A DNA stretch of 64,000 nt, taken from Bacteroidetes bacterium endosymbiont of Geopemphigus sp. GTDB taxonomy: Bacteria > Bacteroidota > Bacteroidia > Flavobacteriales > Blattabacteriaceae. How positions within the stretch are numbered: the first letter of the stretch is position 1; each line of letters begins with the position of its first letter. The translations under genes and the position numbers were made by a program. The stretch lies in contig NZ_PEIH01000005.1 in the NCBI RefSeq assembly GCF_002904345.1, forward strand, positions 240,449 through 304,448, read 5' to 3'. Of the stretch, positions 58,228-64,000 are shown piece by piece. The notes under the pieces were generated by a model that was not told the DNA's origin, made no database searches, and saw only the letters and a list, made by a program, of their open reading frames with translations.

Positions 58228-59216
58228 TTAAAGAGAAATCAAAAAAAATATAAAAGTGCATATCATAGCTTTGGAAAGTGTCTGATAAGCCAATGTCCAG
58301 AAGAGAATTTTTAAAATATCGACTATCAGTTGAGGAAAGAATAAGATTTTTATCTTATAAAATTCCGAAGAATATAGTAATATCTTTAAATAAAAACTAT
58401 CACAACACCACAAAGTATCACAGGTATTAAAAATCTATATACCAAAAATCTTCTCTCAGCTCTTGTTTATTTTTAATTTCAGAGAGTCTGAGTAAAGATC
58501 TAAAGTAGGAACGATTATATCAAGTTAAAGATTGGATAATTTTTTGATTCCTGTCCATTTGCCTGCCGTTTCTAAGGAGATTTTCTCTCTCAAATAGTTT
58601 TTCTTATCAAAATTTGTATAAATGATACTGCCAGTATAGACACTACGGACACCAAAGTAAAATTAAAGAGCTTTTTTAAGGGTAACCAAATCATAATCGT
58701 CAAGCCAATCTATAAAGACCATTGATGGATTCATTTGACGGATTCATTTTTTTATGAAATACAAGGGATATATTAAATAAAAGTTATATATTAATATTAA
58801 TATCTGATTTACAGCCAGATACAGAAGCATGCTATATACTTAATAAAAGTAACACGCTGAGAATTCTCTTGGCGATATTTATTCTTATGATAAGAGGATA
58901 TTTTTCAGACTGTTTAATATAACCAGTAGACTATTAAGCGAATAAAATAAAGTTCCCAGACAATAAAACAAATATAATTCCCCAGTGATGTTTCCTGGGA
59001 AGATCATCATCTTTGTTATTCGGCAATATATTTTATAACACCTACATCCATACCCTTTGAAACCGATCAGTTAGCGCCATTCTAGAGGGTTTTTATCAAA
59101 ACAGCTACGATTTAACGCTCAGAAAACTTATTAAGAAATTCTAATAAAACACTGATAAAATTCAAAGAGTAGACTTTGATCAACTCTATTTTTCTAAGTG
59201 TGTTAAATTTATCCAT
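58228..59216 (-). pseudogene. Wzx-type polysaccharide flippase, decayed
   Basis: The N-terminal frame from ATG 59216 gives MDKFNTLRKIELIKVYSLNF and ISVLLEFLNKF, as in Wzx/RfbX flippases (family KVxSLNxISVLIKxLxGF). After breaks, GVIKYIAE (family GIIKYxAE) and HHWGIIFVLLSGNFILF follow. The C-terminal end is a 61-codon hydrophobic frame (58413-58228). Many stops lie between. Wzx flips lipid-linked repeat units across the inner membrane. It lies 13 bp after the amino-sugar aminotransferase gene on the same strand. Confidence 0.7.
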
Positions 59217-59228
59217 AATAATTTAATT

Positions 59229-60335
59229 TCACTGATGATAAGAATTAAGAAGATAGGTTATTTTCTCTACCTGTTTATGTGAATGCGCTCCACTTATCGG
59301 CAGGCTTAGCACTTGCTGATGAATTCGTTCGGTAATGGGAAAGGATTGTTGATTATATTCCTTATAAGCTTTTTGTCTGTGTGGAGGAACAGGGTAGTGA
59401 ATCAAAGTTTTTACCCCTTGTGTTGAGAGATAAGCCTGTAGTCTTTGTCTTGATTTTAAACGAATGACAAACAGATGCCATACGTGCTCTTTTTCATTTT
59501 TTGGATCATCAGGAAGGATGATTTGATCATTTTGAATGTGATCAATATAATAACGAGCTATTTGTTGTCTTTTTTGATTTTCGCAATCGAGGTATTTTAA
59601 TTTCACATCCAATATAGCCGCTTGCAGCTCGTCCAGACGACTGTTTAAGCCTTTATAGATATTAATGTATTTTTTATTTGAGCCATAATTGGCCAAATCC
59701 CTGATACATGAAGCTAAATCATCGTCATTGGTTGCAACCGCTCCGGCATTTCCCAAAGCGCCCAAATTTTTTCCCGGATAAAAACTAAATCCAGCCGCAT
59801 CTCCCAAATTACCCGTTTTTTTATTTTTCCACTCAGCACCAATAGCCTGAGCGTTATCTTCAATAATTTTTAAATCGTATTTCTTTGCTAAGTTTTTAAG
59901 TTGATTTGAAAATACTACACGTCCATAAAGGTGGACAATCATTATGGCGCGGGTTTTTTTTGTAATTTTTTCTTCTATATTTTCAATATCGATATTGTAC
60001 GTGTGAATATCGGGCTCCACTAAAATGGGTTTCAAGCGATTATCGGATATGGCTAATATAGAGGCGATATAGGTATTGGCTGGCGCGATAACCTCATCAC
60101 CTTCTTTTAGATAATTCAATTCTAAATATGCCTTTAATATCAATCTTAAAGCATCCAGTCCATTAGCTACACCTATAACATGTTTTACTCCGATATATTC
60201 AGAGAGATTTTTTTCAAACCTTTTAAGTTGATCTCCCAGCAAATACCAGCCTGAATCAAGCACTTCGCTCATGCATTTTGTAAGTTCTTCGCGGTATTGA
60301 CAATTAATTTTTTGAAGATCAAGAAAAGGTATCAT
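59229..60335 (-). CDS. fdtB: Sugar aminotransferase, FdtB/QdtB-like
   Basis: This 368-residue DegT/DnrJ/EryC1-family enzyme has [15 protein letters not shown] (PLP phosphate region), [20 protein letters not shown] and the PLP-binding lysine in [20 protein letters not shown] (Lys189). It keeps the [11 protein letters not shown] block. The company of FdtA- and FdtC-like genes suggests it makes dTDP-3-amino-3,6-dideoxy-galactose or -glucose. It overlaps the acetyltransferase gene by four bases. The frame is intact, but the locus lacks a functional rfbB to supply the 4-keto sugar. Confidence 0.87.
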   Translation of the reverse strand: MIPFLDLQKINCQYREELTKCMSEVLDSGWYLLGDQLKRFEKNLSEYIGVKHVIGVANGLDALRLILKAYLELNYLKEGDEVIAPANTYIASILAISDNRLKPILVEPDIHTYNIDIENIEEKITKKTRAIMIVHLYGRVVFSNQLKNLAKKYDLKIIEDNAQAIGAEWKNKKTGNLGDAAGFSFYPGKNLGALGNAGAVATNDDDLASCIRDLANYGSNKKYINIYKGLNSRLDELQAAILDVKLKYLDCENQKRQQIARYYIDHIQNDQIILPDDPKNEKEHVWHLFVIRLKSRQRLQAYLSTQGVKTLIHYPVPPHRQKAYKEYNQQSFPITERIHQQVLSLPISGAHSHKQVEKITYLLNSYHQ

Positions 60336-60874
60336 TTTTTAACAGGTTTGTTATTAATTATTTCATAAAAATTTCCCTCTTTATCTTTCATATTTAGGGA
60401 AAGGATCGTTCCTTCTTTAGTAATATAGCCTTTATGAACCGCCGGATTGCCATACCAAATCGTATAAGGAGGAATATCTTTAGTAACCACACTTCCTGCT
60501 CCTATCATAGAAAATTCTCCGATAGAACGATCAGTAACTATGGTAGCGTTAGCTCCAATAGAAGCGCCTCGCTCTATACAGGTTTTACTGAAAGAATCAG
60601 GATATTTTTTAGAGCGTGGATAAATATCATTAGTGAAAGTGACATTCGGACCAACAAAAACACCCTCGCCTATTCTTAAACCATTCCAAAGTTGCACTCC
60701 TGATTTTATTGTCGTGTGATCTCCAATAATCACATTGTTTTCTATGAAAACGTGTGAGTTGATATTGCAATTTTTTCCTATGAATGCATTTTCAAGAACA
60801 ACTACAAACTGCCATATTTTAGTACCTGGTCCTATACTATAAGATCTTACTTCAGAGAGTGGATGAATCATCAT
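60332..60874 (-). CDS. Hexapeptide-repeat sugar N-acetyltransferase, FdtC/QdtC-like
   Basis: This 180-residue left-handed beta-helix protein starts [20 protein letters not shown] and has [33 protein letters not shown] and [20 protein letters not shown], then [16 protein letters not shown]. This pattern is typical of WbpD/QdtC-type acetyl-CoA-dependent N-acetyltransferases. It probably acetylates the 3-amino sugar formed by the adjoining aminotransferase. Overlaps and a 3-bp gap link it to neighbours in one operon. Confidence 0.87.
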   Translation of the reverse strand: MMIHPLSEVRSYSIGPGTKIWQFVVVLENAFIGKNCNINSHVFIENNVIIGDHTTIKSGVQLWNGLRIGEGVFVGPNVTFTNDIYPRSKKYPDSFSKTCIERGASIGANATIVTDRSIGEFSMIGAGSVVTKDIPPYTIWYGNPAVHKGYITKEGTILSLNMKDKEGNFYEIINNKPVKK

Positions 60875-60877
60875 GCT

Positions 60878-61270
60878 TTACATATTTAAAAATTCTCTGT
60901 AATCCCTAATATAGTCATTCTCATTATATTTCATAGAAGCTAGTATCAAACATACCGTATCGAAGGAAAAATTTTTCATCTCGTGCCATATTCCAGGCTC
61001 TATAAGCAATCCATAACCCGCATGATCTAAGTGGAATACCTTTTTTTTCTCTCCATTATCTAAAATAACATCAAAACTACCCTTTAGCGCAATCATCAAC
61101 TGTTGTAATTTTTTATGCGCATGAGCGCCCCTTATCTGACCTGTGGATAATTCATAGAGATAATAAATTCTTTTCATTTCAAAGGGAATATCTTTTTTAT
61201 TTTCCAAACGGATAACTCCGTCAGAAAAATTTGATAATTCTATAAGCAAGGAATTATCTATATCTCTCAT
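60878..61270 (-). CDS. fdtA: dTDP-4-keto-6-deoxyhexose 3,4-ketoisomerase, FdtA-like
   Basis: This 130-residue cupin belongs to the FdtA/WxcM-like family, which moves the keto group from C4 to C3 of dTDP-4-keto-6-deoxyglucose. The active-site segment is QIRGAHAHKKLQQL with Arg47, His50 and His52. GLLIEPGIWHEM and the YIRDYREFL tail are present. It overlaps the paralog upstream by four bases. The stereochemistry (galacto or gluco product) cannot be told. Confidence 0.9.
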   Translation of the reverse strand: MRDIDNSLLIELSNFSDGVIRLENKKDIPFEMKRIYYLYELSTGQIRGAHAHKKLQQLMIALKGSFDVILDNGEKKKVFHLDHAGYGLLIEPGIWHEMKNFSFDTVCLILASMKYNENDYIRDYREFLNM

Positions 61271-61668
61271 GAGAGAGCATTTTTTTTAAATTCATTAAAA
61301 TCTTTAATTCTACTCTCCTCAGAAGATGAATTTTCCGAGACGATTAATATTATGGTCCCTTGAGAGCTATTTTCATAATTTATCCAGATATTAGGCGGTA
61401 TACAGATGCCCATGTCCGGACGATTCAACACAAAACCATTTTCTTTTTTCCCATCATGAGTTTTTAATTCCAAACTTCCAGATAAGACCACTATGAATTG
61501 CCAGCTCTTTAAAAGAGCATGGGCCTCCCACAGATTTTTTAAAGAAAATGCATCGAACCAGCTGATTGAACGAATTTTAAATGGGATTTGAGCCTCATTT
61601 TCAAAAAAAGAAAGTCTTCCCCGGATATCTGATTTTTTAGGTAGTTCTGTAGTTTTTATACCATTCAC
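61267..61668 (-). CDS. FdtA-like cupin paralog with altered active site
   Basis: This 133-residue protein is homologous to the downstream FdtA (same length, same cupin strands, same ending DFNEFKK). The active-site segment reads LWEAHALLKSWQF instead of IRGAHAHKKLQQL. The aligned arginine is Trp47 and the second histidine is Leu52, while His50 remains. It may be a non-catalytic partner, a binding protein or an enzyme of different specificity. Paired FdtA-like genes occur in other Bacteroidota loci (from memory). The frame is intact and coupled to both neighbours. Confidence 0.8.
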   Translation of the reverse strand: MNGIKTTELPKKSDIRGRLSFFENEAQIPFKIRSISWFDAFSLKNLWEAHALLKSWQFIVVLSGSLELKTHDGKKENGFVLNRPDMGICIPPNIWINYENSSQGTIILIVSENSSSEESRIKDFNEFKKNALS

Positions 61669-61669
61669 A

Positions 61670-62536
61670 TCAATTGTTTTCTACAATGGCTTCTAGGTAA
61701 GTTCCATAGCTGCTTTTCTTATGTCTTTGAGCTAATTTAGTTAATTTATCTATCGTAATATAGCCCATTCGATAGGCTACCTCTTCTATACATCCAATTT
61801 TGAAACCCTGTCTTTTTTCAATAACCTCTATAAATTGCCCAGCACCCAGAAGAGAATCGAAAGTCCCTATATCGAGCCATGCAATACCTCTGTCCATTAT
61901 ACCCACTTGCAAAGTTCTCTTTTTTAAATAAACAGAATTTACAGAGGTAATCTCAAGCTCACCACGCGCAGAAGGCTGAATGTTTTTTGCAATTTCTATC
62001 ACTGAATTATCGTAGAAATAAAGACCAGGCACGGCATAATTTGAGCGGGGATTTTGAGGTTTCTCTTGCAGAGAAATCGCATTTCCTAAAGAATTGAACT
62101 CAACCACGCCATATTGACGAGGATCTTTTACTCTATAGGCAAAAATCGTTCCTCCTTCAGGGTTGATTTTACTGCGAAGCAATTTTCCTATGCCTGAGCC
62201 GTAAAATATATTATCTCCCAAAATGAGCGCTACTGAGTCTTTTCCGATAAAGTCTTCTCCTAAAATAAAAGCGTCAGCCAATCCATTGGGTTTTCTCTGA
62301 ATCTTATAAGAAAAATGACAACCTATTGCGCTTCCGTCCCCTAATAATTTCTGAAAGCTCTCCTGATCCTTAGGGGTAGTAATGATCAGTATTTCACACA
62401 CACCGGCGAGCATCAAGGTGGAGAGCGGATAATAAATCATTGGCTTATCATATACGGGCATCAGCTGCTTGCTTACCGCTACGGTCAACGGATAAAGGCG
62501 GGTGCCGCTACCTCCAGCCAGTACAATCCCTCTCAT
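61670..62536 (-). CDS. rfbA: Glucose-1-phosphate thymidylyltransferase
   Basis: This 288-residue enzyme makes dTDP-glucose from dTTP and glucose-1-phosphate, the first step of dTDP-deoxysugar synthesis. The signature [43 protein letters not shown] and [20 protein letters not shown] are all present, as is [14 protein letters not shown]. The start codon overlaps the stop of the rfbB remnant (ATGA). RfbA itself appears fully functional. Confidence 0.96.
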   Translation of the reverse strand: MRGIVLAGGSGTRLYPLTVAVSKQLMPVYDKPMIYYPLSTLMLAGVCEILIITTPKDQESFQKLLGDGSAIGCHFSYKIQRKPNGLADAFILGEDFIGKDSVALILGDNIFYGSGIGKLLRSKINPEGGTIFAYRVKDPRQYGVVEFNSLGNAISLQEKPQNPRSNYAVPGLYFYDNSVIEIAKNIQPSARGELEITSVNSVYLKKRTLQVGIMDRGIAWLDIGTFDSLLGAGQFIEVIEKRQGFKIGCIEEVAYRMGYITIDKLTKLAQRHKKSSYGTYLEAIVENN

Positions 62537-62755
62537 AAGTGTCCGTAATATTTTTGATAATAGTCCTGATAGGCTCCTGAAACTATATTTTCCAGGCCAG
62601 CATTCATTTTCTAGGTACCAGTCTTAGGTACCAGTCTATGGTAAGCTTTAGGCCTTCATCAAAGGAAACAGAAGAACTCCAGTTGAGTGCTTTGTTCATC
62701 TTTGAGGCGTCTATGACGTATCTGAGGTCATGTCTCAAACGGTTTTTTGCAAAAC
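62533..62755 (-). pseudogene. rfbB: RfbB dTDP-glucose 4,6-dehydratase, C-terminal stub
   Basis: Only the last 70 or so codons remain: RHDLRYVIDASKMNKALNWS, then SSVSFDEGLKLTIDWYL (family GHDxRYAIDAxKIxxELGWxPxxxFEEGLxxTVDWYL). An exact 13-bp tandem duplication (62612-62624 and 62625-62637) then breaks the frame, as does one surplus C shortly after. With both undone the ending reads [20 protein letters not shown], as in the family. RfbB converts dTDP-glucose to the 4-keto-6-deoxy sugar that FdtA uses. The NAD-binding and catalytic parts are missing. Confidence 0.87.
62612..62637. repeat. 13-bp direct tandem duplication in the rfbB stub
   Basis: TAGGTACCAGTCT is present twice with no spacer (62612-62624, 62625-62637). 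Removing one copy restores the RfbB reading frame locally. Confidence 0.95.
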
Positions 62756-62926
62756 ATATCAATTTTTACTATTGCCTTCTTCTTTTTTCATCCTTAAAAA
62801 ATCAATTACACTCATCAGTAAGTAATAAAAATTAGAATAGATTATAACGATATTATAAAATTTTATAGATAGGGTTCCAGCCCTAATTTACAGTGAAGAA
62901 TAGCAATTTTTTAGCTATCTTATTCA

Positions 62927-64000
62927 CTATGTATGTACATTTTTAATGTATGAATGAAAATCCCTTATAAACTTTTCGTGAGAATATTTAGTTTTATTCT
63001 TAAAATCAGTAATGATGTGTTCTCTATTGAAAGAAGATTTATTATTCTTATAATAAATAAGTTTTTTATAGATCTCTTGAGCATCGCCAGGAGACACTAT
63101 AAAACCATTTTTACCCTCATCAATCACATCCTTGCCTCCGCACTTATCTGTAGCGAGTACAGGAACTCCTCTTTCTAAAGATTCATAAAGGACCATAGGA
63201 ATTCCTTCTATTATGCTGGGAACGACTGTAATATCTATTTGATTAAAAAAATCCTCTTTACTTTGAATGTGACCTAACATTTTGATATGCTTTCCTAATA
63301 AAGCAATTCTTTTTTCTATTTCTTCCTTATAAGGGCTATTCTCTATTTTTCCTCCTATGATTAATATGTATTCTCGCTGACTGAGCTTTGAAAGAGCATC
63401 TAATAAATAATGTAGCCCTTTCAATAGCACAATATGTGCCAAAAAACCGATTCGAATATGTTCGGATCTATATTGAACATTTGTAGGTATTTGTTTTTCT
63501 ATTACAACATTTATGTTGGAAGGAATAAAAGGCAATAAATGTACATTTTTATATCCTCTTGAAACATATGTGTCATAGTAAATAGTATTTATAGCTATTA
63601 TATGGTCAAAATATTGTATAGTTTTCTTATATGTGTTTAAACGAGAGATATAATCATAAGGGTCTATGTAGTTTAAACTTAATTTTTTCTTTTCGCTTGC
63701 CACAATTTCATAAATCATCTGATCATTAGGATTCCCAGGTATAAATAAAGTTTTAATACCATATTTTTGAACCTTTTTCATTGTCCTGGGTATCCAAGCA
63801 TTAGGAGTGATTAGAATATCTATTTTTTTGTGTAATTTCCTGGATAATTTAAAATCATAGTAAATCTCTTGCAGATGTCTGATGAAATGGTATTTAATCC
63901 CCAACTTGGAAAAAAATAGAATACATAAATAAACAAAATCATACCAGCTTATCAAAGGTTTGATTAGTCTATCTTCTGTATATTGTTTTTTTTTTCTAAA
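62927..64000 (-). CDS. Family 4 glycosyltransferase, 5' end outside the window
   Basis: The minus-strand frame is open from the window edge (64000) to the stop at 62927, so the gene is partial. An internal TTG at 63955 is not needed as a start, since codons upstream (FRKKKQYTEDRLIKP) remain open. The C-terminal donor domain is clear: RIGFLAHIVLLKGLHYLLDA, IIGGKIENSPYKEEIE, and VVPSIIEGIPMVLYESLERG. This last holds the E-x7-E motif of retaining GT4 enzymes. It lies upstream of the rfbB stub and is probably part of the same polysaccharide locus. Confidence 0.88.
   Translation of the reverse strand, partial: FRKKKQYTEDRLIKPLISWYDFVYLCILFFSKLGIKYHFIRHLQEIYYDFKLSRKLHKKIDILITPNAWIPRTMKKVQKYGIKTLFIPGNPNDQMIYEIVASEKKKLSLNYIDPYDYISRLNTYKKTIQYFDHIIAINTIYYDTYVSRGYKNVHLLPFIPSNINVVIEKQIPTNVQYRSEHIRIGFLAHIVLLKGLHYLLDALSKLSQREYILIIGGKIENSPYKEEIEKRIALLGKHIKMLGHIQSKEDFFNQIDITVVPSIIEGIPMVLYESLERGVPVLATDKCGGKDVIDEGKNGFIVSPGDAQEIYKKLIYYKNNKSSFNREHIITDFKNKTKYSHEKFIRDFHSYIKNVHT

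Overview
The window is AT-rich DNA from a member of the Bacteroidota, most likely Flavobacteriales-like. Lineage markers include PorX (response regulator fused to PglZ), a fused LpxC/FabZ, DUF3467 beside rpoC, a small PspC, DUF4258, and promoters of the TTTG-N19-TAnnTTTG type. Housekeeping genes are intact, but around them lies a very dense set of pseudogenes: nineteen gene remnants are named here. That combination suggests a genome in active reduction, as in a recently host-restricted symbiont or pathogen. An ankyrin-repeat fragment fits this but does not prove it. The species cannot be named from the sequence.

Layout. 1-9785: ridA, a bifunctional (p)ppGpp synthetase/hydrolase, a Fur regulator, an OstA-like LPS transport protein, a dead class-III aminotransferase, a HisIE protein with a degenerate HisI half, a frameshifted phosphoesterase, truA and an ABC exporter. 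9786-11740: a frameshifted lipoprotein, a divergent dps/oxyR pair and a fluoride channel, all decayed. 11747-25116: the conserved tRNA-tuf-tRNA-secE-nusG-rplKAJL-rpoBC block on the minus strand, with a textbook promoter at its head and a hairpin between rplL and rpoB. 25159-28971: an oxidoreductase, pcm, a collapsed TolC/adaptor/RND efflux operon and a PspC protein. 28972-31870: a graveyard with an ankyrin fragment, a DnaC-like ATPase and a phage terminase, read as a dead prophage or element. 31871-37672: mtaB, peroxiredoxin, a ZIP transporter and a uvrA ruined by four frameshifts. 37673-44554: sucD, two LpxD paralogs, efp, lpxA, lpxC/fabZ and an HD phosphohydrolase (lipid A block). 44627-50489: porX, dead tsaE, DUF4258, rpmH, dead ftsE, dead RlmL-like methyltransferase, dead tsaC, and an M14 carboxypeptidase. 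50500-64000: an Xre regulator with inverted repeats in front, then a surface polysaccharide locus. That locus has intact glycosyltransferases, sugar transferase, epimerase and Fdt-type amino-sugar genes, but its polymerase, flippase, rfbB and one aminotransferase are broken.

The most unusual signal is how the genes broke. Wherever the ancestral frame can be rebuilt, the lesion is usually one extra copy of a short tandem unit (1, 2, 5, 13 or 14 bp). This points to replication slippage as the main inactivating process. A second theme is pathways cut at one step: tRNA t6A synthesis (tsaC and tsaE both dead, the downstream enzyme mtaB intact), dTDP-amino-sugar synthesis (rfbA and fdt genes intact, rfbB a stub), and polysaccharide export (glycosyltransferases intact, flippase and polymerase dead). 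All functional calls rest on motif recognition by eye. Boundaries of pseudogenes are approximate.
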